DNA of 64,000 nucleotides from Peristeroidobacter agariperforans (GTDB lineage Bacteria > Pseudomonadota > Gammaproteobacteria > Steroidobacterales > Steroidobacteraceae). The stretch's first letter is position 1, and every line of letters starts with the position of its first letter. Below are positions 56,474 through 64,000 of the stretch, in pieces. Made by a program: the position numbers and the translations under genes. Where the stretch lies: NCBI RefSeq assembly GCF_004138335.1, contig NZ_RYFW01000003.1:434001-498000 (forward strand), given 5' to 3'. The notes below the pieces were generated by a model. It saw nothing but the letters and a program-made list of their open reading frames with translations. It was not told the DNA's origin and ran no database searches.

Positions 56474-56564
56474 CGGAAGAGGCAGGAGTCGAACCTACCG
56501 AAGATGCATGGCACCTCCCTCCGGGTTTGAAGTCCGGGCACCCCGCCGGGGATGTTTCTCTTCC
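56474..56564 (-). tRNA. selC: tRNA-Sec (anticodon UCA)
   Basis: A 91-base gene for the UGA-reading selenocysteine tRNA. The anticodon UCA (plus-strand TGA at 56528-56530) sits in loop CUUCAAA, as in Escherichia coli selC. The acceptor GGAAGAG pairs with CTCTTCC, the T arm is GTAGG/CCTGC around TTCGACT, the D arm has six pairs with a 4-base loop, and the long extra arm has GGTGC/GCATC. CCA is not encoded (CCG follows the discriminator G). The last anticodon-stem pair is A-C, and the eighth acceptor pair is A-C. It lies 5 bases downstream of the decayed selB, transcribed in the same direction. Confidence 0.9.
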
Positions 56565-56568
56565 AGGG

Positions 56569-57047
56569 CTATGGTGCCGTCGATCGAACGGGCCTGTCCA
56601 GCGAGCGTTGGTAGGGCGAGGCAGGGCCGACGATAAGAAAATAATCCGGGCGCACCTTGCGTCGATCGCCGTCGCGACGGGTCACGCCGATGCTGTCGAG
56701 GAACTCGAGGATGCGAATCACCTGATTGCGGCCGATGCCGGTCGCGTCTCGATGTTGGCAGCGGTAAAGCCTGTGCCGCCAACTTCATAACCGGGCAGCT
56801 TCACGACCGCGCCGCTCGTTTCGATCACGTGCTGCTCGGTGAGTTGCTCTTGCGGCATCACTCCGTCATCGGCCGCTACCAATCCTCGGGCCCGCATCTG
56901 GTTGCCAGCAGGCAAAGCCGAGGCCGATGGGAATGCCCCGGGGGCGCGCTCTTCCGGCAGACGGTCGGTCGCTACGCCCGTGAGCGCACGGATGAGCGAG
57001 GTCAGTATGACGAGGCGTTGTCGGCGTTACCTAAGGCCAACGATATG
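56569..57047 (-). pseudogene. selB: Decayed selB (selenocysteine-specific elongation factor) relic
   Basis: About 160 codons in place of the ~620 of a normal SelB. Recognisable pieces appear in the right order on the minus strand in different frames. They are LIRALTGVATDRLPEER of the G domain near 56946-56999; after a one-base shift, GIPIGLGFA near 56913-56939; then LVAADDGVMPQ near 56844-56880. Next come GAVVKLPGYEV of a C-terminal winged helix and, in another frame, RDATGIGRNQVIRILEFLD and GVTRRDGDRRKV near 56640-56750, the final winged helix. The P-loop GHVDHGK is destroyed by a stop (57027-57029), and most of domains I-IV is missing. It cannot make a working SelB. Confidence 0.85.
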
Positions 57048-57095
57048 ATAGGCAGTGCGTGCTAGGCTACAGTGAGGCATCGCGGATTCGCATCC

Positions 57096-58502
57096 ATGGC
57101 AACGCAGCCTACCCGTCCTTTTCCTTCCGTCGATCGGATCGCGCGTTTCGCGGCCGTTGCAGGCCTGTGCGAGACATATGGGCGCAGCGCCGTGATCGAT
57201 GCGATCAGAGCCGTGCTCGACGCGCATCGCGAGCGCCTGGGTGAGCGGGATTATTTGTCGCCAACGGATAGTGAATTGTCGCGTCAGATCGCCGACCGCC
57301 TGAAAGAACGCGCGACGCCGCGACTGCGTCGAGTATTTAATCTGACGGGCACGGTGCTGCACACGAACCTGGGACGCACTCAGCTCTCGTCGCGAGCCAT
57401 CGAGCATGCCTCCATGGCCATGCGCGAGGCGTGCAATTTCGAGTTCGATCTCGACAGCGGCGGGCGAGGAGAGCGCGACAACCTGGTCGAGGACCTTCTC
57501 ATCGAGCTGACCGGGGCGGAAGCAGCCACGGTCGTGAACAACAATGCGGCCGCCGTGCTGCTCGTTCTTGCGACGTTAGCCCACAAGCGCGAAGTCGTTT
57601 TGTCTCGTGGCGAGTTGATCGAGATCGGCGGCGCCTTCCGGATTCCCGACGTGATGCGCAGCGCGAACACCCGATTAATCGAAGTCGGCACGACGAATCG
57701 CACGCACCCCGCTGACTACGAGCGTGCGATCGGTCCCAAGACCGCCGCGCTCATGAAAGTGCACTTGAGCAACTACAAGATCAGTGGATTCGTGGCTCAT
57801 GTGCCGGAGCCGGAAGTCTCTCGAATCGCGCACGAGCATCAGTTGCCGCTGATCGTCGACTTGGGCGCCGGCAGTTTTATCGATCTCGCCGCGTATGGTT
57901 TGCCCAAGGAACCCGTGGTGCGAGAAACGATTGCGAGCGGCGCCGACGTTGTCACGTTCAGCGGCGACAAATTGCTCGGCGGGCCGCAGGCAGGGTTGAT
58001 CGTGGGCAAGAAGGCATTGATCGACAAGATCAAGCGTCATCCGCTGAAGCGGGCGCTGCGCGTGTCGAAGCCCGTGCTCGCGGCCCTCGAAGGAACATTG
58101 CTGGCGTATCGCACGCCCGATTTGCTGATGCAGGAACTGCCGACGTTGCGATTGTTGACGCGACCGCTCGCTGACATCGAAGCGCTTGCCAACCGATTGC
58201 GGCCGCTCGTGTCCGCCGCGCTGGGTGCGCAATGGCAGGTGAAGGTGACGCCGGTGTCAAGTGAGGTCGGCAGCGGCTCGTTGCCGGTCGAAATCATTCC
58301 GAGCATGGCGCTGACGTGTCGGCCGACGAGCGCGAAGGCGGGCTCGGCGCTGAAACGTCTGGCGGCCGAGTTCCGTCGTTTGCCGGTGCCTGTGATCGGG
58401 CGCATTGCCGATGACGCTCTGGTGCTGGATTTGCGCTGTCTGGAAGACGAGCGAGCGTTCATTGCTCAGCTCGATCGGCTTGCCGTGAAGGGGTCGTCAT
58501 GA
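57096..58502 (+). CDS. selA: L-seryl-tRNA(Sec) selenium transferase
   Basis: A 468-residue PLP enzyme that converts Ser-tRNA(Sec) to Sec-tRNA(Sec) with selenophosphate. The family start PSVDRIARF, the RVFNLTGTVLHTNLGR region, NNNAAAVLLVLATLA and the PLP Lys292 in TFSGDKLLGGPQAG are all intact. Length matches other bacterial SelA (about 460). The ATG at 57096 gives the usual short N-terminus; GTG at 57072 is an alternative with AGG five bases upstream. It is divergent from the decayed selB and overlaps selD by 4 bases. Confidence 0.95.
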   Translation: MATQPTRPFPSVDRIARFAAVAGLCETYGRSAVIDAIRAVLDAHRERLGERDYLSPTDSELSRQIADRLKERATPRLRRVFNLTGTVLHTNLGRTQLSSRAIEHASMAMREACNFEFDLDSGGRGERDNLVEDLLIELTGAEAATVVNNNAAAVLLVLATLAHKREVVLSRGELIEIGGAFRIPDVMRSANTRLIEVGTTNRTHPADYERAIGPKTAALMKVHLSNYKISGFVAHVPEPEVSRIAHEHQLPLIVDLGAGSFIDLAAYGLPKEPVVRETIASGADVVTFSGDKLLGGPQAGLIVGKKALIDKIKRHPLKRALRVSKPVLAALEGTLLAYRTPDLLMQELPTLRLLTRPLADIEALANRLRPLVSAALGAQWQVKVTPVSSEVGSGSLPVEIIPSMALTCRPTSAKAGSALKRLAAEFRRLPVPVIGRIADDALVLDLRCLEDERAFIAQLDRLAVKGSS

Positions 58503-59587
58503 GTCCAACCGACATATCCGTGGAGCCGCGGCTCAGCTCTTTGTCTCACGGTGGCGGCTGCGGCTGCAAGATCGCCCCCGGCCTGCTGTCGCAGATTCTT
58601 GAAGGCACATCGGCGCTGCCGGTTCCGTCGCAGCTGATGGTCGGCATCGAAACATCCGACGATGCCGCCGTGTATCGGCTCAACGACCAGCAGGCGCTGA
58701 TCGCGACCACCGACTTCTTCATGCCGATCGTCGACGATCCTCACGACTTCGGCCGCATCGCTGCCACCAATGCGATCAGCGATGTCTATGCGATGGGCGG
58801 GCAGCCGATCATGGCGCTTGCCATCGTGGGTATGCCGATCAATGTGCTGTCGCCGGCAACGATCGGGCGAATCCTCGAAGGCGGCGCGGCGGTTTGTCGG
58901 GCGGCCGGCATTCCGATTGCGGGCGGACACAGCATCGATTCCGTCGAGCCGATTTATGGATTGGTGGTCATGGGACTCGCTCATCCCAGCCGCATCAAAC
59001 GAAACGCCGACGCACAGTCGGGCGATGCGCTGGTGCTGGGCAAGCCGCTGGGCGTGGGTGTGCTGTCGGCTGCCCTCAAGAAGGGCGCGCTGGATGCGGC
59101 GGGCTACGAGCGGATGATGGCGACCACGACAAAGTTGAACACCGCCGGTCCCGAACTTGCGGCCCTTTCGGGCGTGCACGCGCTAACTGACGTCACGGGC
59201 TTTGGCCTTGCCGGCCACGCGCTCGAGTTGGCGCGCGGCGCGCGATGTGACTTACAAATCGAGTGGTCGAGTGTTCCGTTGTTGAGCGGCGTTCGAGCGC
59301 TGGCGGCGCAAGGATTCGTGACGGGGGCGTCGGGTCGCAATTGGTCCGGTTACGGCGCTGAAGTGACTTTGCCGCCGACGTTTGCGGCCGAAGACAAAGC
59401 TCTGCTCAGCGATCCGCAAACCAGCGGTGGGCTCTTGGTATCGTGCTCACCGTCGTCCCTCGATGAAGTCCTCGCAGTGTTCCGGCGTCACGGCTTTGAG
59501 CATGCTGCCAGGATCGGCTCGGTGACCGCGCGAAACAACAAGCCCACTTTGGCGGTGAGCTTCACGCCACCAGCCGGATCGGCTTGA
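58499..59587 (+). CDS. selD: Selenophosphate synthetase
   Basis: A 362-residue AIR-synthase-fold enzyme that makes selenophosphate from selenide and ATP. The N-terminal motif GGGCGCKIAPGLL has Cys21, Cys23 and Lys24, equivalent to the E. coli Cys17 motif; no selenocysteine codon is used there. DDAAVYRL, GGQPIMALAIVGMP, IAGGHSIDS and DVTGFGLAGHALELARGA complete the fold. It is coupled to selA by an ATGA overlap. Selenophosphate can also feed tRNA 2-selenouridine (SelU), so it may be needed without SelB. Its end overlaps the M48 gene by 26 bases. Confidence 0.95.
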   Translation: MSPTDISVEPRLSSLSHGGGCGCKIAPGLLSQILEGTSALPVPSQLMVGIETSDDAAVYRLNDQQALIATTDFFMPIVDDPHDFGRIAATNAISDVYAMGGQPIMALAIVGMPINVLSPATIGRILEGGAAVCRAAGIPIAGGHSIDSVEPIYGLVVMGLAHPSRIKRNADAQSGDALVLGKPLGVGVLSAALKKGALDAAGYERMMATTTKLNTAGPELAALSGVHALTDVTGFGLAGHALELARGARCDLQIEWSSVPLLSGVRALAAQGFVTGASGRNWSGYGAEVTLPPTFAAEDKALLSDPQTSGGLLVSCSPSSLDEVLAVFRRHGFEHAARIGSVTARNNKPTLAVSFTPPAGSA

Positions 59588-61991
59588 TGCCCTGAGTCTT
59601 TTCCGCCGCTTCGCACAAGCCAAGCAGCTCGCCGAGCGCCAGCATGTAGAACTGATGAAACACGTCAGGGATGGGCCAGGCGGCCTCTGCGACGCGCTTG
59701 GCGTCCCACTTGCGATCGGGCGGTGGCAGAGATGGGCAGCGGCTGCGAATGTAACCGCCGACGGTGCCGCCGACAGTGATGGTCTGTGGGATGCGATCCA
59801 CCTTTGCCAGCACGTGGGCAGCGAGCTCGGCGATCTTCTGCAGCCAGCCATCCGACAGTCGATCCTGCTCGCCTTCCTCTAGTGCATCCTGGTGGATGCT
59901 GATGGCGCCGGTCAGTTCTTCGATGCCCGAAATTTCACGTTCGAGCGCACACAACTCGACTAACACGGCGCGTGCAGCCATAGCCTTCTGACGTTCGGCG
60001 GCTGGCATCGACGCAATCGCATGTTTGATGCGCAAGGCGTACAGGCCGAAACCTTCGGCCAACACGCGGTGGCTTTCCATACTTCGCCCAACCACGAGCT
60101 CGAGCTCGCGGCTCAGCTCTTGCGCCGTGCGGGGCGGACCACCGACTGCGACTTCCTGTGTGCTCAGGTTCAGCGTTGCCGCGATCCGCAGCAGAGGGCG
60201 GCTTTCCTCGGCCATGTTGGCTTTCTGCCAGGCGCGCGTCAGATCCGGTGAGCGTTTGCGAATTTCATCGATGGCAGTCTGCCAATCCGTGGGTAGCTTG
60301 GGGCTGGCGGCGGGTTCGACCAGGCACAGCAGAGGCCACGGCTGAAACTGTCCGTTGAAGAAGCGAACCAGCTGCTCGCGCTGACCGTCGCGTCCTTGCA
60401 CCAGCCCGAGAACTTCTTCTTCAGAGCGTAGCATCGATTCTTCGAACTCGACTCCTGCCTCGCGATAGAAGATCCGTGTCGCCCGTTCGCACCACCCGCG
60501 GAAATCACGGAACATGAGCGCGGCGGGCGCCGCCTCACGATACAACCCGGGCGAGCGCTGCTGCTCGGCGTTTTCGATACGCGCGTTATCCGGTGGATGT
60601 GAATCCCAGTAGCGCGTCGTCGTTTCTTCCTGCAACTCCTCCTGGATTTCAGCGAGCCGCTTCGGGTCGAACGCGGCGAAGTGCGCAGCGACGGCTTTCG
60701 GCATGTCGCGCAACAGACGTTTCTCGCGCCATGCGGCGATGTTCTTGCGATTGATCTCGCCGAACGCACGATTCAGCCCACGCAGATTGCGTGCGGTCAC
60801 GCGAAACGTGTCACTGCCTGCGAGCAGGGCTTCGTAACGGTCGGCATCGAATTCCATCTGTCGCGACATGTGTTGGGTCAGTCGGAAACTGACCTGGAAC
60901 AGTCCGGCCATCAGGAACCGTGTCCCGGCAATTGCCAAGCCGGTCGCTCCGGCGCACGCGCCGATAAGCGAGGAGAACATGCCATCTTCGTTCTTGTCTG
61001 CCGCATCGCTCCAGCGCCGCATGCGTTGCTCCCACGGGTCCTCACCATGAGCGCAGCGCTCCAGCCATGCGTTCACGGAGTTGACGATAAAAGAGCACGT
61101 CATGCCAATGCGTTGGGCGAAATGGCCGAACTCATGGGCCAGTACGCCGACGAACTGCTGAGCATTGAGGCCGGCGACCAGCGACATGCCGATCGTGAGC
61201 ACCTTGCGTCCTGTGAGCAGACCGCGCCAGCCGTCGCGGAAGTGCACCGAGGCGTTCGCATCCCAAGTAACGTGAATTTCGTGAGGCGCCGAAACGCCGA
61301 TCGCGCGACACAGCGCGCGTACGCCATCGACGAGTCCTGGCTCCTTGGTTGCATCGATCGTCAGCGCGTCGCCTTCGCGCGGACCGCGAGCGAATATTGG
61401 CCTGAGCAGGAACAGCAAGAGCACGGCGCCCGCCAGCCCGGGAACAGCGTAGGCGAGCAGGATCAAATGAATGCTTCGTGGCAGGTGCAGGTGAATGTGC
61501 GTGAGATACCAGACCCAGCCGGCTGCAATGCTGGCGGTGAAGCACACATAGATCGTCGGTATCGCCACGCAGAGTAGAGTGACGACCAGCAAGCTGAGCA
61601 CATATCCGGGGCTGGCGCGCGGCTTTGGCAGATTCTGAACTGCGACCGCCTGCAAAGCTACGAGCGGATTGCGCTGTTCGGGGGCGGGCGGCCGATTTTC
61701 TTCCTTGACGATCGGCTTCGCCGGCGCTGCGGCGCGTGGCGCTGGCGCCGGCATATTCTCGACGACCGCCTTCAGCCCGATCTGCGTGAATATTCCAACG
61801 AGGCGCTGAGCGGCGGCAATGTCGACGCCGCGCTTGACTGTGCGTCGCCCGGTGAGCAGAGAGCCCGCTTGCTCCGGGGAAAGTTTGAGTTTCGCGCGCA
61901 GCTCAGCAATCAGTTGCGCATCGCTGATCTCTTTAAGTCGCGTGCCGAGGAGCGTGACCTGAAACGCTTGGGTGGGCGCGGCTTGTGTCAT
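59562..61991 (-). CDS. M48-family membrane metalloprotease with N-terminal accessory domain
   Basis: An 809-residue protein. Residues 1-85 form a small domain with GTRLKEISDAQLIAELRAKLKLSPEQAGSLLTGRRTVKRGV; this pattern recurs at the N-terminus of other proteobacterial membrane proteins. Two hydrophobic segments (about 128-160 and 170-200) follow. The M48 core has zinc motif HEFGH (His286, Glu287, His290) and the third ligand in MEFDADRYEAL, about 90 residues on. The last 400 residues are helical and unassigned. M48 proteases cleave damaged or regulated membrane proteins. It is far longer than HtpX (about 290 residues). Confidence 0.88.
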   Translation of the reverse strand: MTQAAPTQAFQVTLLGTRLKEISDAQLIAELRAKLKLSPEQAGSLLTGRRTVKRGVDIAAAQRLVGIFTQIGLKAVVENMPAPAPRAAAPAKPIVKEENRPPAPEQRNPLVALQAVAVQNLPKPRASPGYVLSLLVVTLLCVAIPTIYVCFTASIAAGWVWYLTHIHLHLPRSIHLILLAYAVPGLAGAVLLLFLLRPIFARGPREGDALTIDATKEPGLVDGVRALCRAIGVSAPHEIHVTWDANASVHFRDGWRGLLTGRKVLTIGMSLVAGLNAQQFVGVLAHEFGHFAQRIGMTCSFIVNSVNAWLERCAHGEDPWEQRMRRWSDAADKNEDGMFSSLIGACAGATGLAIAGTRFLMAGLFQVSFRLTQHMSRQMEFDADRYEALLAGSDTFRVTARNLRGLNRAFGEINRKNIAAWREKRLLRDMPKAVAAHFAAFDPKRLAEIQEELQEETTTRYWDSHPPDNARIENAEQQRSPGLYREAAPAALMFRDFRGWCERATRIFYREAGVEFEESMLRSEEEVLGLVQGRDGQREQLVRFFNGQFQPWPLLCLVEPAASPKLPTDWQTAIDEIRKRSPDLTRAWQKANMAEESRPLLRIAATLNLSTQEVAVGGPPRTAQELSRELELVVGRSMESHRVLAEGFGLYALRIKHAIASMPAAERQKAMAARAVLVELCALEREISGIEELTGAISIHQDALEEGEQDRLSDGWLQKIAELAAHVLAKVDRIPQTITVGGTVGGYIRSRCPSLPPPDRKWDAKRVAEAAWPIPDVFHQFYMLALGELLGLCEAAEKTQGIKPIRLVA

Positions 61992-62018
61992 GTGCTGGCT
62001 TTCCAGAGCCTGGGAAAT

Positions 62019-62040
62019 CGGTGGGCAACCCTGCCCACCG
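62019..62040. terminator. Hairpin after the right-edge receptor gene
   Basis: Perfect 8-base arms CGGTGGGC (62019-62026) and GCCCACCG (62033-62040) with a 6-base loop. It lies 69 bases past the receptor stop and 28 bases before the M48 ATG on the same strand. No T-run follows, so it may be a Rho-type end or a leader hairpin of the protease gene. Confidence 0.5.
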
Positions 62041-62108
62041 CCAGCGATTGTGGTGATTTATGTCGTGACGGGATGACGACCGCTTCACAGAATCATCGTT
62101 CCGGCACT

Positions 62109-64000
62109 TCAAAGACGATAGTCGAGCCCGATGAGAAACGCCCGGCCGCGCAAGTCATATTGCGTGAAGTCATACGGAGCGCGAATACCCGGAAACGAAG
62201 CGTCGTACGGCGGCTGTTCATCGAACAGGTTTTCGACCTTGGCGTACACCGTCAGATTGTCCGAGCCCGAGGACCAGCCGGTATAGAGATCGAACTGTTC
62301 GTAAGCGTCGACGCGAGTTTGCGCAGCAGACGCGGCGGCGCTGGCTTTCTGATCGTAGCCGCCGGTGTGATACCAGGTGAGCGCGGTCCTGACGCTGGCG
62401 ATGTTCCATTCAACCGTCGTCGTCGCCTTGTCCTGCGGCAAGGAAAACGATGCGCCGAGGTTGCTGCCGGCATAGTCGACCAGCGGCCCACCGGTGGTTT
62501 GCGGGCGCCGATAGTCGAGCACGTGGGTATAGACGGCGGTGACGCCAAACTCGCCGATGTTTTGAGTCTGCCAGCGCCGGCGCAGCTCGACGTCGATGCC
62601 GGACGTCGTCAGCTCGCTCAGGTTCTGATAGCGGTTGTAGACGGCGACCAGCTTGCCGCGAGCGTCACGAACCACGTCGCCGGGACGATTGTTCTGCACG
62701 ATCGTGCTGGTGTTGTCGGTGCCGATCAGGTTGTCGAGCTCGATGCGATACCAATCGACGCTCAGGCTCGAGCCCTGCCACGGCGTCAGCACGACACCGA
62801 AGTTATAGCTGTGGGTGCGCTCCGGATCGAGGTTGGAGTTGCCGACGGTAAAGAACGTCGGATTCTGTCGCGAGCCCGGCACGTCCGGATCGTAGGGATC
62901 GACGACGGAGCCATAGGAAATATTGGTGCTGGCCGAGTTCTCCGACAGGGAGGGCGCCCGGAAGCCACGCGAAGCCGCGCCACGCACGGCCAATACATCC
63001 AAAGGCTGCCACCGCAAGCTGGCCTTCGGTGAGAAGGCGCTGCCGAAGTCGCTGTAATGATCGCCGCGACCGGCCAGCTGCAACTCCAGAGTGGCGAGCA
63101 CAGGAACGTTCAACTCGGCGTAGGCGGCGGTGACATTGCGCTTGCCGTCTACTTCCGCAATCGCAGGACGGATCTGCAAGCCAGCATCGATTTGCCACGG
63201 GTTGCGTGACACCACCTCTTCCTCGCGCCACTCGACGCCCGCCGCAAATCCAACCGAACCCGCTGGCACATCGAACAGGTTGCCGGTGATCTTGAAGTCT
63301 GCGCCGTGCAAGCGCGAGTCCGCCGGACGCACCGTGCTCAGGCGGATCGAATCGATGACGGATAGCGGCGTGCTCGAAGGATCGTGCAGGTTGTAGCTGC
63401 CGTTGGCCAGCGCTGCAAACAATCCCCACCGGTTCGCGAAACCGCCGGAGACTGTTTCTTCCTCTTTGCTGCGTGCCGAAAAGGCTGAGGCTTCCCAGTC
63501 CCAGCGCTCGCCGCGACCGCGCACGCCGGCGACGACTCGATACGCATCCGAGCGGTTCGTCTTCACCGACTGGCCCAGATCGAAGAACGTGTATTCGATC
63601 TGCGTGTTGACGCCGTACGGATTATAGGGATTGCCGGCGGGCAGAACGGCGGGCACGGGCTCGGCGAGGCCGCTGTCGGCGTTCAGCGCAAACCGTCCGC
63701 CTTCCAAAGTGAAATAGGGACTCGAGCCGAAGATCGAAGCGCCGCGAATGTGGCTGTAGATCACTTCGCCGAAGGCGTCGATGTTGTCATTGATCCGCAG
63801 CGTGCCGTTGATGTAGCCCTGGTAGCGCTCGGTGGACGGAATCAATGTGGTATAGGGCGCGAGGTTGATTGCGCAGGTGTTGCCAGGCAGGCCGTCGATC
63901 GGTGCGCTGGCGGTCAACTCCATGCCGTCAGGGCAGTTGCCTTGCGCATCGAGCAGCGGCACGGAAGCGCCGTTCACCAGAAAGCGCGCGCCCTTGGCAG
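62109..64000 (-). CDS. TonB-dependent receptor, C-terminal part (start beyond the window)
   Basis: About 630 residues of a receptor barrel, open through the right edge; the frame reads AKGARFLVNGASVP at the edge, so the apparent start at 63977 is not real. Barrel strands with long extracellular loops are visible (RYQGYINGTLRINDNIDAFGEVIYSH, GVEWREEEVVSRN, LQLAGRGDHYSDFGSAFSPKASLRWQP, ASRGFRAPSLSENSAS). The protein ends DLRGRAFLIGLDYRL, giving a terminal aromatic/hydrophobic pattern. The RGFRAPSL motif and the SSSLSVDWYRIEL-type loops resemble receptors for catecholates, oligopeptides or oligosaccharides. Plug and signal peptide are outside the window. Confidence 0.88.
   Translation of the reverse strand, partial: AKGARFLVNGASVPLLDAQGNCPDGMELTASAPIDGLPGNTCAINLAPYTTLIPSTERYQGYINGTLRINDNIDAFGEVIYSHIRGASIFGSSPYFTLEGGRFALNADSGLAEPVPAVLPAGNPYNPYGVNTQIEYTFFDLGQSVKTNRSDAYRVVAGVRGRGERWDWEASAFSARSKEEETVSGGFANRWGLFAALANGSYNLHDPSSTPLSVIDSIRLSTVRPADSRLHGADFKITGNLFDVPAGSVGFAAGVEWREEEVVSRNPWQIDAGLQIRPAIAEVDGKRNVTAAYAELNVPVLATLELQLAGRGDHYSDFGSAFSPKASLRWQPLDVLAVRGAASRGFRAPSLSENSASTNISYGSVVDPYDPDVPGSRQNPTFFTVGNSNLDPERTHSYNFGVVLTPWQGSSLSVDWYRIELDNLIGTDNTSTIVQNNRPGDVVRDARGKLVAVYNRYQNLSELTTSGIDVELRRRWQTQNIGEFGVTAVYTHVLDYRRPQTTGGPLVDYAGSNLGASFSLPQDKATTTVEWNIASVRTALTWYHTGGYDQKASAAASAAQTRVDAYEQFDLYTGWSSGSDNLTVYAKVENLFDEQPPYDASFPGIRAPYDFTQYDLRGRAFLIGLDYRL

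Noticed and set aside
56829-57065. Small plus-strand open frames in the selC-selA interval as possible new genes
   Set aside because: The opposite strand carries ordered SelB fragments, so the interval is a gene relic. The plus-strand frames have no family features.

Overview
This is a GC-rich chromosomal window from a bacterium that looks like a gammaproteobacterium with a nutrient-scavenging lifestyle. The inference rests on five large TonB-dependent receptors (two of the Xanthomonas/Caulobacter type with LEEVVVTG-like plug starts), a FecI/FecR/FecA-type signalling trio, Tat-exported oxidoreductases, bacterial tRNA-Sec/selA/selD, and a red-type (form IC) RuBisCO operon. A Steroidobacter/Nevskiales-like relative is plausible, but I could not run a phylogeny.

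Layout. 1-1699 (-): the 5' part of an MHYT-PAS-histidine kinase that runs off the left edge. 1915-12763 (-): two operon-like blocks holding a double DUF1080 protein, three exported Gfo/Idh/MocA oxidoreductases, a TonB receptor and a HEAT/cytochrome c dehydrogenase-like protein. Together they look like a periplasmic 3-keto-glycoside pathway. 12882-15044: a VOC protein, a PadR regulator with its membrane partner, and a DUF3750 protein. 15145-21471 (-): a GH27 alpha-galactosidase, then ECF sigma factor, FecR anti-sigma factor and an STN-type TonB receptor. The GH27 gene and the sigma gene carry related upstream DNA elements. 21616-26365 (-): TonB receptor, Tat-exported flavin amine oxidase and exported RidA, a plausible amine or amino-acid oxidation unit.

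26727-35426: divergent cbbR and the operon cbbL-S-X-F-P-Z-T (Calvin cycle), tightly packed with ATGA overlaps and closed by a hairpin. 35444-44979: TonB receptor divergent from an Lrp regulator, then a DUF1611/DgcN-like protein, an APC permease, an S12 serine hydrolase and a penicillin/AHL-type acylase. This looks like a peptide, acyl-amide or D-amino-acid scavenging unit. 45040-55343: single genes of varied role (K+ channel, FAD oxidase, pseudo-receiver, ornithine cyclodeaminase, AsnC regulator, OmpA-like protein, vanadium-peroxidase-like protein, BTAD/TPR regulator) and a chimeric gene remnant.

55405-59587: a methyltransferase and the selenocysteine locus. selC (tRNA-Sec), selA and selD appear present, but selB between selC and selA is reduced to about 160 frameshifted codons. 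59562-64000 (-): an M48 metalloprotease and the 3' part of another TonB receptor that leaves the window on the right.

The observations most worth a second look are the decayed selB beside apparently intact selA/selD/selC, the oxidative glycoside locus, the exported amine oxidase/RidA pair, the duplicated control element, and the P-loop/glycine-rich chimera.
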